A stretch of 64,000 nucleotides of DNA. It comes from Castor canadensis. Lineage: Eukaryota > Chordata > Mammalia > Rodentia > Castoridae. The stretch spans positions 7,398,001 through 7,462,000 of the forward strand of contig NC_133400.1 in assembly GCF_047511655.1 (NCBI RefSeq), given 5' to 3'. Both the position numbers and the translations under genes were made by a program. A model generated the notes under the pieces. The model searched no databases. It was not told the DNA's origin and saw only the letters and a list, made by a program, of their open reading frames with translations. Positions 45,085 to 56,040 of this stretch are shown piece after piece (positions within the stretch are counted from its first letter, which is position 1; each line of letters begins with the position of its first letter).

Positions 45085-45890
45085 AGCCACTCAATAAATT
45101 TATTGAGCATCTATGATGGCCTAAGATATGGTCGTCCCTCTGCTTAATGGCATATAGTCTAGTAGAAGATTTATAAAATAAGCAGAATACAATAATTTAG
45201 ATAGTGCAGTATAGGACAAAGGGTGTTATTGGAACCCACAGGACCAGTACTCAGTCCAGTCTTGTGAGTAGGACTGGCAGGAAGTCATCCTGGGAAGAAG
45301 AAATCCTGAACTAAAGCTTGAAGGACATGTCATAATAAAGGCAGAAAAAGAGATGGAAGGATCCTGATTCAAGGCCAGCCTAGGCAAAAAAGTTAGTAAG
45401 ACCCTACCTCACTAACAGTCCATGTGTGGTAGCTGATGCCTATAATGCTAGCTACATGGGAGGCAGGGGTAGGAGGATCAGTGTCTGAGACCGGCCCTGG
45501 GCAAAAGTGCAAGATCTTACCTGAAAAATAAATGAAAGCAAAAAGTGCTGGTTTGTGGCTCAGGTGTAAAGTCCCTGTAAGCACAAGGTTCTGAGTTCAA
45601 ACCCCAATACTGCCATAACAACAATAATAATAATCAACCAGGTGAAGGATGGAAGGTCAGAAGACCACTGCATCTGCAAAGCCTGGAGACCAGAGAAGCA
45701 TGGCATGCTTAGGATGACGGGCAGGTGTATAGGTAGGAGATGAACCTGGGCTGAGGGTAGAGAGAGGCAGGCAGCACCTAGATCCTGCAAGGGTTTATAC
45801 ACCTTGCTAAGGAATTTGGGCTTTGGCCTCAAGATTTGAGGCTAAGAGCCTGTGAAGACCTTATAGTAGGGGTTTGATCTCAATTGAAAT
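45085..45890 (-). mobile_element. L2 LINE remnant split by a SINE
   Basis: 'caataaatttattgagcatctatgatggcctaagatatgg', 'gtcatcctgggaagaagaaatcctgaactaaagcttgaaggac', then after the SINE (45370-45625) 'gggtttatacaccttgctaaggaatttgggctttggcc'. Reverse-complement L2 order is kept on both sides. Confidence 0.65.
45370..45625 (+). mobile_element. Composite SINE, partial B1 + B1 + ID-like
   Basis: Sense orientation: a 5'-truncated B1 ('caaggccagcctaggcaaaa'), a second B1 ('gtgtggtagctgatgcctataatgctagctac'), then the ID-like unit ('tgctggtttgtggctcagg ... gagttcaaaccccaatactgcc') and an A/T-rich tail with (AAT)n. Confidence 0.8.
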
Positions 45891-46149
45891 TTAGAATTAG
45901 AATTTCACTTCTAGGGACATTCTATACTGGTGTCTATATTAGAAAAAAATTTGATTGAAATTAATGAAACTTTAAAGATTTCAGAATAAGTTATGCTCAC
46001 CACATCAAGAAAATGAAAGAATTTTTTCAAATAAATACCTATTTACTTGAAATTCCCTATTCTCACTTGATTCTTACCACCACTGTCCAGGATAAATTAA
46101 TAAGGCACATGCATTTGTCCCTCTATCAAGCCTAAATGCACACAGATTT

Positions 46150-46510
46150 GTATAATATACTTTTATTATTTATTTGAAAAAGTGAAAGTATGCTATAAAA
46201 ACTATCCATTTTCTTTTCTTACTAATAATGCAAGAGAGATGTGCTTCCAGATAGGAGCTCCAAACCATTCTTTTGAATAACTGCATAATATTTCATAAAG
46301 ACATAGAAATCTTTTATGTTTACCATTTCTTTCTTAATAAACATTCAGATTGCTTTCAGGTTCTAGTCATCATAAAAAAGACTAAGTAATTCTTGTACAA
46401 ACAGCCTCAGATCCTGGTGGTTTTATTGTTATATAATTGCCAAAAATTGGGTTACAGGATCACAATTTATATGCATATTTCCATGTTCATAGAGTCTGCC
46501 AGATTACTCT
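46150..46510 (-). mobile_element. Decayed L1/HAL1-like remnant
   Basis: 'cataatatttcataaagacatag', 'tttctttcttaataaacattcagattgctttc', 'gttacaggatcacaattta' are reverse-complement LINE words. Confidence 0.45.
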
Positions 46511-46639
46511 TCTATGTGGTGGTGTCAGTTGCCTCCTCCCCCGCAGTACATTAGAGCGCCTGACAACACTTTTGTGGAGCACTCCAGGGTCAGCTTTCTC
46601 ATCTTGAGGATTTTGTCATTAGGCGCCTCACTACCCAAA

Positions 46640-46830
46640 GAGAACCAGTGGCAGACACCCCTGGGAACTTGTTAGAACTGTAGCTTCTCAGTTCTCACCC
46701 CAGACCACCTAAGATTGAACCTTCACCTTGACAAGGTGCACATTGCAGCTTTTGGAGCTGTTGTCTACAGTGGTTCTCTCTCAGACGTGGCTACATCTTA
46801 GTACTACATGTGAGAGCTTTCCATTTTGTA
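46640..46830 (+). mobile_element. MER5-like hAT fragments
   Basis: 'gaaccagtggcagacacccctgggaacttgttagaactgtag' and 'tctcaccccagaccacctaag' match a MER5 body. A second left end, 'cagtggttctctctcagacgtggctacatcttag', starts at 46770 and is cut by the SINE at 46868. Confidence 0.5.
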
Positions 46831-46867
46831 AGCTCAGGCCATGTCCTTACATCAATTCTGGCAAAAT

Positions 46868-47063
46868 CTTTTTTTTTTTTACAGTACTGGGGTTTAAACT
46901 CAGGTCCTACTCCTTGCGCCACTCTGCAAGCCTTTTTTTTGTGATGGGTTTTTGAGATAGGGACCTGCAAACTATTTACCCAGGCTGGCTTCAAACCATG
47001 ATCCTCCTGATCTCTGCCTTCTGAGTATCTAGGGTTATAGGTGTGAGCCATTGGTGCCTGGCT
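46868..47063 (-). mobile_element. Composite SINE, B1 + shortened ID-like unit
   Basis: 'acagtactggggtttaaactcaggtcctactccttgcgcc' is the short-ID form. The B1 part is nearly intact ('aaactatttacccaggctggcttcaaacc'). Confidence 0.8.
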
Positions 47064-47099
47064 TCTAGCAAAATTTTTGAGAGTTAAGTCCATGTTAAA

Positions 47100-47345
47100 A
47101 AAATTTTTTTTCCTTGGTTAAGTGTAAGGTGTACCCGTAGGGAGAAGCAATGATGTAGTGAGAAGAGGAAATAAGTGTGAGAATACAATGGATTATCATA
47201 GTCTGCAGGAGGGTTACTGCTTTCCTGGGGGAAGTCAGGAAGACCTCACTGAAGTGGTCACATTTGTAAAGATGCAGGCAGGTGGGAGGGCAGACTGGAC
47301 ATGGGGATGGCTGGGAAGCTCAGTGAAGCTGGAGCAAAGATAAGT
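47100..47345 (-). mobile_element. L2 LINE remnant
   Basis: 'gggggaagtcaggaagacctcactgaagtggtcacatttg' is a clear reverse-complement L2 3' segment. Confidence 0.5.
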
Positions 47346-47439
47346 GGGGAGAGAGAGACCAGATGGGCCTCTGTCTCTATCTTGAGAGACTCCTGCCCGT
47401 GTCACTAGAGTGACATACTATAGTCATGGGGATTGAGTG

Positions 47440-47660
47440 CCACTCCCAGTGGGCAGGCCACCATTGGTTTTCACTAAAGAGTAACTAGTTGCCTTTTGGA
47501 CAGTGGGGGGGCAGCATTTTTCTTTGAGTTTTTTCAGTATTTCTCACTCCATATTCAACATCACTCTTCATTGATTCTTAACCTCTGTCTGTTAGAGGTG
47601 GCTGACCTTTATTTCAACCTGCTAGCAAAATAGCAGTGAGGATGTACAACCTGTAGATGC
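47440..47660 (+). repeat. Unnamed dispersed repeat, copy 1
   Basis: 'gtaactagttgccttttggacag', 'gcagcatttttctttgagtttt', 'tgacctttatttcaacctgctagc' align in order with 53540-53770. Family not recognised. Confidence 0.5.
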
Positions 47661-47944
47661 CCCTTATAAAATGGAACAGGCTTTTCAAATAGCTCTGGAT
47701 TTGTCCTGGTGAATGACAAATTTTAATCAGAGACACAGGGAAAAATCTGGGATCAACATTTATTTGTTGGTTGATTGGTTGGCTGGGTTATTTTAAGTTA
47801 AATTTTACAGTCAACACAGGAGGCACAGGCTGAGGAGTTACATTAACTGCAGTCAGTCATGATCCTTGTTGGTGAGCACACCTCCAAACATGTATTTAAG
47901 GTTTGCATGAGGCTGAAACTTTTTCTTCCTTAGCTGAAAATAAA

Positions 47945-48660
47945 AACAAACCCAACTTTTAAATGATTTTCCTTTGTGTTCTAGCTTGCATTGCAAATGT
48001 AATTCTTATGCTTGTTTTCTATATAATGTCTTTTATTTTCTGCTTTAAGATTTTTCTCTGTGTCACTTGTTTTCAGAAATTTGATTTTATTTTTTGGTGG
48101 TTTTGGGGTTTCTTTTTCTTTTTAATTCTACCTGTGTTCAGTGGCCTTGGAAGATCTGTGGACTAACAGTTTTCATCAAATATGAAGAATATCCAGATGT
48201 TGTTTTTAAAAAATATTTTATCTTTACTTATGTACTTCTGGTATTCCAATTCTACAGCACTATGTGCTTCATGTTGTGCCAAGGTCAGTGGAACTCATCA
48301 TTTTGTTTTTCTTTTTGTCTCTGGGTGTCATTTCAATAGTTTTTATATCTTTTGACTCATTGATATTTTCTTCTTTTCTTTTTTTTTTTTGAGGTAAGGT
48401 CTGACTGTGTAGCCCAGGCTGTCTTCAAAGGAACTCTCAATCCTCTTACCTCTGTCTCCTGATTGCTGAGATTACAGGGGTACACTACCATGCCTAGCAC
48501 TTCTGTTTATTCTATTAAATCTTATGATGTTTTCATTTGGAATAATTCATTATTTTGAATTTAGAAATTTCATTTAGTTTTTTAAGGTCTCCTTTATTTT
48601 CTCTTTATTTCTAGGATTTTCCTTAAATTTCAGAGCTGACTTATAATAACTCTGTGTCTT
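47945..48660 (-). mobile_element. Probable LINE remnant, interrupted by a B1
   Basis: T-rich text with no open frame, continuing beyond the SINEs to 'ttttattagattctgggcattatggtg' near 49035. It resembles reverse-complement L1/HAL1 internal sequence. Low certainty. Confidence 0.3.
48370..48500 (-). mobile_element. B1 SINE, single monomer
   Basis: T-run, then 'gaggtaaggtctgactgtgtagcccaggctgtcttc' and 'ttgctgagattacaggggtacactaccatgcct'. Confidence 0.75.
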
Positions 48661-48711
48661 TTTCTCCTACCTGTGTGTTGCATTATTCTGCTTCTCTGTG
48701 TATCTAGTGAA

Positions 48712-49020
48712 TTTTTTTTTTTTTTTGCAGTATTTAGGGTTGAACTCAGGGCCTGGCATTTTGCTAGGCCAAACCTCCAGTTCTTTTTGCTTTTTCAGGT
48801 GTTTCCTCATGCTTTTGCTTGGGTCATCTGTGAACCACAATCCTCCTACATTTGCTTCCTTCATAGCTGAGACTATAGGCATGCACTACATGTTTGTCTA
48901 GTTTTGAGACAGAGTCTTTCGAACATTTTGCCCAGGCTGGCCTCGAACTGTGATCCTCCCTATGAATATACTCTGCTTCTCAAGTAGCTGGGAGTACAGG
49001 TGTGAGCCACCACACCTGGT
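48712..49020 (-). mobile_element. Composite SINE, two B1 monomers + ID-like
   Basis: ID-like unit ('gtatttagggttgaactcagggcctggcattttgctaggcc') then two B1 monomers, the distal one ending 'gggagtacaggtgtgagccaccacacctgg'. Confidence 0.8.
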
Positions 49021-49276
49021 CAGTGGCTAGTAATTTTTATTAGATTCTGGGCATTATGGTGTTATGTGGTTGAAAGTTTGTTTCTTCCCTTTGTAGTGTT
49101 GAAAGTTGCTTTTTGGCAGGAGTTATTTGCAGGTTAACTTGATCTTTTCAGAGTTGCTTTTAACCTTTTTAGGGTGAGCCTAGAGTAGTCTCTACTCTAA
49201 GGCTACTTCATTTCTTTGTCTAAGTCCTGCCACTGTGCAGTCCTACTGAACATTTCAGGTTCTGTGTGATAAGAAC

Positions 49277-49418
49277 TTTTTTTGTGGCACTGGGCCTTAA
49301 ACTCAGGGCTTACACCTTGAGCCACTCTACCAGTGGCTTTTTTGTGATGGGTTTTATCAAGATAGGGTCTTGCAAACTATTTGCTCAGGCTGGCTTCGAA
49401 CTGTGATCCTCCTGATCC
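49277..49418 (-). mobile_element. Composite SINE, short-ID form, 5'-truncated B1
   Basis: 'gtggcactgggccttaaactcagggcttacaccttgagccac' (short ID-like unit) then B1 to 'gatcctcctgatcctct', where it stops. Confidence 0.75.
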
Positions 49419-51139
49419 TCTAGTCCCATCTGAACTTTGGACTGTCCACCTTACAGCTTCCTACTCTCATGTATGCTTGCATAACTATGTGTAGAATGAG
49501 ACTCAAGGGCACCCTATGCAGATTTCTGGAGTGGTCTTCCTCTCTTGTGCTTTGTCTTGAATGTTCAGGCTCTCCCACCTCCCTGAACACTGACCTTTGT
49601 CCCCTCACCTCACTCATACTGCCATGCTTTTTTTCCACTTTCCCCTCCTATGGAACAAGGCTGAAAGGGACTTGGGGTAGAAACCTGAGGGAATTGAAGT
49701 GCTTCCCTCATTTATTTCCTGTCTCTCTCAGGGTTTAAAGTCCTGCAGTGTTTGCTAGATGACTATCTGAAAACAGTCATTTAATCTATTTTATCTCATT
49801 TTCTAGTCATTTGTGGATTAACAGGAAATCCAGCACTGGTTACTTCAAAATGGACAGAAGTGGAAAGTACCTTCATTACTTCAATGTTTAAAAATCATAT
49901 GTAATTAGGCATTTTATGTATTGGTTTATGTCATAAGAAAGTGACATGTAAGTGTGGGGCATATTCTCTTCTTTCCACTGAGGAAGCCAGAAAAGGTTGG
50001 TATCTGTGGCTTCTTGAGACCTTTCTTCTCCCTCCTTAGGTAGATTCCTCACTAATTTATCCGCAGTTTCACTTAGGCCCATGACTGCCTCAGGCCATCA
50101 GATACTTGCTTTCTTATCATGAAACAGAAAATGCTGACACCTGGTTGTGAGACCCAAATGTGGAGAAGGGAAGCCTGAGAGGACCTTCACTATACACATC
50201 CCACCTCAGGACAATGTACTTCAGGAATTATATTTCTTTCTAGAGGAAAGATGCTGAAAACTGTCTCTTAATCCATCCATGAATTCCATTTGAAATGCTG
50301 TTATCAGGGTCATTTTTAATGTTCTATTAATTTCAGCCTATTTTCACTTTACCAATTGCTGCAGATAGAGACATTGACCCAGTGTCTGGGAATTTCTAGC
50401 AATGGATATAGTTACTTAATGCACAGGGGACAGAATGAAAGTCAAGGCTGGTGGCCCAGAACTGCTCTGTGCATTGGATGTTCTGAGGAATGTTCCTTCC
50501 TTTGCCTAAGACTCAGCTGAGTGGGTAGTGAGGAATGGATGACTCAATGGCCACCACATTCCTGTGTCCAAGGTCCAACTCAAGTTCTTAGCCAAAATGG
50601 AAGCCAAGGATATCTCTATTCTTTCTGATTTATGTTTTCTTTTTCAACAACTTTCTGTGGTAATATTGTACCTCATTGACTCACTCAAACTTTGTCAGCC
50701 CAGCTCTGGGAACCCTGAAGATGCTTAACCGACTTGTCCTGTCAGAACTCTAGAAGAATTTTCTGATCTCACCCCACACACATTCAAAATTGAATTGCTC
50801 GGTTTTTTTTTTATATTCTAGGTACTCCCTATTTAAAGTCAAGATCCTCTGTTTGTTTGAAAGCTCCATGGACATTGGAGAGCTATCACTACAGAAGCAC
50901 TGTTGCCCAGCACAGGGTTTGGTACCTAGTGGGCATCAGGAATCACATTTGTTGCTTGCATAAAGGGATACAAAGACATACCCAGCTGTTCTTTGGTCTT
51001 ATATTAATAGATAATAACTATATCTCAATCATTCTGGGACCTAATCCCACTTCATTACTTTGGGGATTTAAATATGGATTAATTTATCAGATTGTGTCAA
51101 ACAAGGAAGAATATCTATTTCAATAATTGTTTTTATACA
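49419..51139. other. Mostly unassigned sequence
   Basis: A likely L2 3' end lies near 50850-50970 ('tttgtttgaaagctccatgg ... ggtacctagtgggcatcagg'). No protein gene recognised. Confidence 0.4.
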
Positions 51140-52085
51140 CTAAGATTCCACCTCACCCCTGTTAGAATAGCCATCATTAGAAACATCACCAACAACAGGT
51201 GCTGGCGAGGATGTGGAGAAAAAGAACCCTTATACACTGCTGGTGGGAATGTAAACTAGTACAACCACTCTGGAAAAAAATTTGGAGGCTTCTTAAAAAT
51301 CTAAACATAGACCTGCCATTTGATCCAGCAATACCACTCTTGGGGATATACCCAAAGGAATGGGACACAGGTTACTCCAGAGGTACTTGTACACCCATGT
51401 TTATTGCAGAACTATTCACAATAGCCAAGTTATGGAAACAGCCAAGATGCCCCACCACTGACAAATATATTAAGAAAATGTGGTATTTATACACAATAGA
51501 ATTTTACACAACCATGAAGAAGAATGAAATCTTATCATTTGCAAGCAAAGGGATGGAACTGGAGAACATTATTCTGAGCGAGGTTAGCCAGGTCCAGAAG
51601 ACCAAAAATCGTATGTTCTCCCTCATATGCAGACTTTAGATCAAGGGCAAACACAACAAGGGGATAGGACTTTGATTACATGAAAAGACAAGTGCACACA
51701 AGCGAGGTATGAAGATAGGTAGGTAACCCCCCCCCCAAAAAAGATAGCGTTTGATGTCTTCAATGCAAAGGAACTAATGCAAAAACTTTAAAGCAACAGA
51801 GGCTAATAGGAGAAGGGGACTAGGAACTAGAGAAAAGGTTAGTTCGAGAAGAATCAATTTAGAAAGTAACACATATGTACATGGAAGCAAAACTAGGAAT
51901 CTCCCTATATAGCTATCCTTACTTCAACTAGCAAAAACCCCTGGTCCTCCTTATTAATGTTTGTACTCTCTCTTCAACAAAATTAGAGATAAGGGCAAAA
52001 CAGTTTCTGCTTGGAAGCGAGGGGGTAGGAGGGAGTAATGACCCAATCATTGTATGTACATATGAATAAAGGAAATAAAAAAAAA
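51140..52085 (+). mobile_element. 5'-truncated young L1 3' end
   Basis: ~945 bp on the plus strand matching 14417-13440 of the full-length L1 in sense orientation, with 3' UTR, AATAAA and an A-tail at 52076-52085. The ORF2 remnant has a 1-base loss in the 'GCGEK' part of the Cys-rich motif, then 'HCWWEC' onward stays open to the normal TAG at 51637-51639. It differs from the full-length copy by a 12-base insertion ('EWDTGY' region) and by keeping four bases lost there. No target duplication seen. Confidence 0.9.
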
Positions 52086-52213
52086 GACCGAAGCCAAGGA
52101 ATTACCCAAATATATTTGGACCAGCATAGCCATTTCAAAGGAAAGACAAATTACCTAATGTCCATAGAAATAAATGCTAAAATTTATTGAGCCATACTGT
52201 GCTCTGGGAAGTA

Positions 52214-52250
52214 AAAAATAAATAAATAAATAAATAAACAAAATAAAATT
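52214..52250. repeat. (AAAT)n microsatellite
   Basis: Six or more AAAT units, then degenerate A-rich sequence. It could be the tail of a lost SINE. Confidence 0.9.
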
Positions 52251-52350
52251 TAACTTCAGCTCACAACAGCTTCTCAATACAAAAAAATAATGATTATTTT
52301 TGCTGTGGATGTTGTTGCTGGTAGACTGAATTTAGAAATGAGAACGAATT

Positions 52351-52684
52351 GGCTGGGCCCAGTGACTCACACCTGTAATGCCAGCTACTCAGGAGGAAGA
52401 GATCAGGAAGATCAAGGTTTGAGGCCAGCCTGGGAAAAAAGTTAGTGAGACTCCATCTCAACAATCTGAGAGTAATGATGTATGCCTGTCATCCCAGCTA
52501 TAACGGAGGCTCAAATAGGAGGACTGCAGTTCAGGCTGGCGAGGGCAAAAATGTGGGACCCTTTTTGAAAAATAACTGAAGCAAAAAAAGCTGGGTATGT
52601 GACTGAAGTGGCACAGTGCCTGCCTGCCAAGCTCAGGCCCCTAGTTCAATCCCTAGTACTGCAGAAACAACAAACAAAAACCAA
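52351..52684 (+). mobile_element. Composite SINE, two B1 monomers + ID-like
   Basis: Sense orientation. First B1 'ggctgggcccagtgactcacacctgtaatgccagctactcagg', second B1 'tgatgtatgcctgtcatcccagcta', then the ID-like unit ('tgactgaagtggcacagtgcctgcctgccaagc') and an A-rich (CAAA)-type tail. The clearest full dimer in the window. Confidence 0.85.
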
Positions 52685-53509
52685 AGGAAGTGAACACATT
52701 GGCTAGAAGGATAGTTACCTGTAGGTGTTTGGTCTATGTGAGTAGAACTTGCTGAGACCTTTACTCTTAAATGCTTCATATTGGTTTCTTGAGACGTTAA
52801 CCGTGCTGTGGTACTCCCCGAGTCTTGAATCCATCACACTGAAGGTTGTGTTTTCACCTACTGTTTCCATGTCTTTTTGATTGATTTAACCCCTCTGAGC
52901 CTTGCCTTCCTTTTTTGGATGATGGGGCCAATCTTATCACCTACTTCCTGCAGTTGCAGTGGGGATGAGTGAGCAGTCTGCAGAGAAGTCGCAAGCACTG
53001 TGGTGGGTGCCAGGCTCTCACTGAACAGTAGTTAACACTCTAAGGGACAATCTCAAATGCATCAGGCCATGTAGAGGGTGACATGATGATTTGACATCAG
53101 AGACAATGATATCAGAATGGTCCAGAATGCAGGAATGCCATATAGATTTCTTATGTGTCCCAATTCTTAATGTGCATCAGTGTCTGTCTATAGATACGTG
53201 TTGAGGGAGATTCTGAGGCTGCCATGATGGATTACTAATCATTGCTCTGTGTATAGTGGTGATCTCTGGGTCTTTTTAGGAAATCTGCTCTGAATGTCTG
53301 CTGTGAAATGAAGGATGAGGGAGTCAGGAATTAAATGGAAAAAGAACAGGAAGGGAGGTGTGAGCAGGCCACCCCTAGGAGATACTGTGTCTGAGCCCGT
53401 AATGACAGCCCGATAGAGTGGTAGAGCAACTCCACGGTAGAGCTAGGGCTGCATCCAGTCAGTGTATTTAACGGCCTCCCCTTTGTTGCCCTATGCATGC
53501 CTCTAATGT
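52685..53509. other. Unassigned sequence
   Basis: No gene or named repeat recognised. Confidence 0.45.
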
Positions 53510-53539
53510 GGACTTTGAATTTGTTTGCTCAAAGTTTCA

Positions 53540-53770
53540 AGGTTCATTAGACAGGCCAAGCTGACCTTCCCTAAGGAGCAACCAGTTGCTTTTTGGACAA
53601 TGGTTGAAGCAACCTTTCCTTTGATACTCCTTACCCTGCCTTCAGCATCTCTCTTTGCTAATTGTTAACTAATTGGAGGATTTTCTTTTCTTAGGCTCGG
53701 TTGACCTTTATGCCAGCCTTACTGATGACCTGCAATTATTAACTAGTCTACTCACGGAATAGTGATGGGG
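53540..53770 (+). repeat. Unnamed dispersed repeat, copy 2
   Basis: 'gcaaccagttgctttttggacaatgg', 'gcaacctttcctttgatactcc', 'ttgacctttatgccagcctta' match 47440-47660 in order and orientation. Confidence 0.5.
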
Positions 53771-54085
53771 GTTGTGAACAAATAAGGAGAGACAATCTGT
53801 GGAAAGGACCCCAAAGTAGGATAATTTCTACAGCCTTATCCAGATGGGGTGAAGGGAGGTAATGCAAGCAGAAATGCTTGGGAACTTAAAAATCACCATG
53901 GAAATACTTGCTACTTTACTGCTTTTCTTATAGGGATATGAAATAATCCTCTTTCCTGGTGGTGCTTTGCATGACATGCTTTGCTTCGAGGTCTTGACGT
54001 AAATGTTCTCTCTTTAGGGATGCCTTCCTCAATTACACTGCTTCTCATTCCCTATTGCTCTACCAGTGTTTTATTCCTTTTTAAA

Positions 54086-54418
54086 AAATTTAGTGTTTGG
54101 AGGTACTGGAGGTTGAACTCAGGGCCTTGTGCTAGCTAAGCAGGTGCTGTACCACTTGAGCCATATTTCTAGCCCTTTTGCTTTAGTTATTTTTCACATA
54201 GTGTCTTGCATTTTTTTTTACCTGAGCTGGCCTCATCTGCATTCTTCCTATTTATGCTTCCCAAAAAACTGGAATGAGCAGCATGCACCACCATGCCCAG
54301 CTGTTGGGTGAGATGGGGCCTTGTGAACTTTTTGCCCAGCTGTCCTTGATCCATGATCCTTTTAATCTCCATCTCCTTAGCAGCTAGAATTACAGGTGTG
54401 AGCTACTGCATCCAGCCT
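54086..54418 (-). mobile_element. Composite SINE, two B1 monomers + ID-like
   Basis: ID-like unit ('tggaggttgaactcagggccttgtgctagctaagcagg') then two B1 monomers ending 'ccaccatgcccagct' (54303) and 'tgagctactgcatccagcct' (54418). Confidence 0.8.
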
Positions 54419-54474
54419 CAGTGTTTTATTCTTACAGTGTCTATTAACAGCAGAAGTAGTTATTTATAAATATG

Positions 54475-54925
54475 TTTCATTGCCTATCTATTTTGTTTCC
54501 TCACTTTAAGATTCATGAAGGGGCAATGCCTGTCTGGTACACCATTCTATCCTCAAGAACTAGTATATGACTGGCACAAAGCAGGTGCTCAACACATTTT
54601 CCAAATACAAGTATTTGAGATAAAATGTGATCAAGCAATGGCATTAGTGTAGGATGAAAATAAATGTACTGATGGGTTTGTGTTCTGGCTTCATCTCTTA
54701 CTGTTTGTGTGATATGAGGAAGGTTAACTAACCACTCAAGTATAAAAAGAAGAAAACAGAATCCAAAGTGGTGAGTATAAGTCATGTGTGCAGTGACTGG
54801 GAAAAGCCCTTTTCAAATATGAGCGATCATTCTTATAATGATTAGATATAATTTCATTCCCTATTCATTCAATAATGATTTATGGAGGGTTTATCATGGG
54901 CTAGACACTCTTGTAGGGAGATTTT
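54475..54925. mobile_element. L2 (+), MIR (+) and L2 (-) fragments
   Basis: 54475-54610 is a sense L2 3' end ('aaggggcaatgcctgtctgg ... gcacaaagcaggtgctcaacac'). 54665-54790 looks like a MIR ('ttactgtttgtgtgatatgaggaagg'). 54860-54925 is the reverse-complement L2 tip ('attcattcaataatgatttatgg'). Confidence 0.5.
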
Positions 54926-55825
54926 TATTTTGAGTTGAATTGACCAGCCCACAAATGCTTTTCACCTTGCTTCTTCCCTCTCTTTTCACCTCTTGTCTGA
55001 ACCAATCCACTTGGTTCAAGGGAAAATGTAGTCTTTCATCTCAATACACAGAAGTCTCTTACTTCCTTTTTCTCAAAACCTGTGCTACTGGATTTGAAGG
55101 AAAACCAGATCCCAATGTACGATAAATCTCATCAATGCTTAGAACTATAACCTTGTTGCATGTAAGGCCAATGGCTTCAGGTTCAGGTGTGGATGCACAC
55201 AGAGGAGGAACACCACACTTCCAGGGAGGACACTAAGCAAAGACTTAGATCAATATGGGGACTCACCTAACGAGTGGCTACCGCATGCCTGGTACTGCTC
55301 ACTTAGACCTTCTCATTTTTTTATTTCAGAGTATTCAACCATCTTCTTCTGAGATTAAGTAGTCACCAGCCTTCTCTGCAACCCCAGATCTTGCTGGCTT
55401 TTGACCTCAGATCCTATCCTTCATCCTCACAGATGCAGGCAACTTTCTCCTTCAAATTCCCTTGGCATCTTATTTTTACCTCTCTTGTTATAATTTATGG
55501 GACTTAAGCTCTTAGTTCCTTGTTGAAGTTAAACAGATGGAGACAGAGATATAATAGCAGCTCTGTCAAAACTGGAAAGGGGGCAGTTCAAGGATAACTA
55601 CAGCGATTCCATTTCCCACCCTTAATTTTATGAATGACCTGGATTTTGTGTGATTGCTTATGCTGACCAAGTGCACAAGAGAATGTTCTATAGACAAGGG
55701 CCAATATATTGATGCACTGTAGGAAATTGCACTGCTGCAGAGGCAGGAATACTTGCTCTGAATGTTCAGAGTCATTCTTCCCACTTCCCACTCCCTGGAA
55801 CTTTGTGGAAACTATGTCTACATGC
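54926..55825. other. Unassigned sequence
   Basis: No gene or clear repeat recognised. Confidence 0.45.
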
Positions 55826-56040
55826 TCTTTTTTTCTGGTGGGACTGGGGTTTGAACTCAGGCCTTTGCACTTGTAAAGCAAGCACTCTATTGCTTGAGCC
55901 ACACCTCAAGTCCATTTTGATCTGGTTATTTTTGTAGATAGGGTCTTGAGAACTATTTGGGCTGGCCTTGAACCATGATCCTCCCGATCTCAGCCTCTCA
56001 AGTAGCTAGGATTACAGGTGTGAGCCACCAAAGCCCAGCT
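55826..56040 (-). mobile_element. Composite SINE, B1 + ID-like
   Basis: 'gtgggactggggtttgaactcaggcctttgcacttg' (ID-like) and a B1 lacking about ten bases in the middle, ending 'aggattacaggtgtgagccaccaaagcccagct'. Confidence 0.8.
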
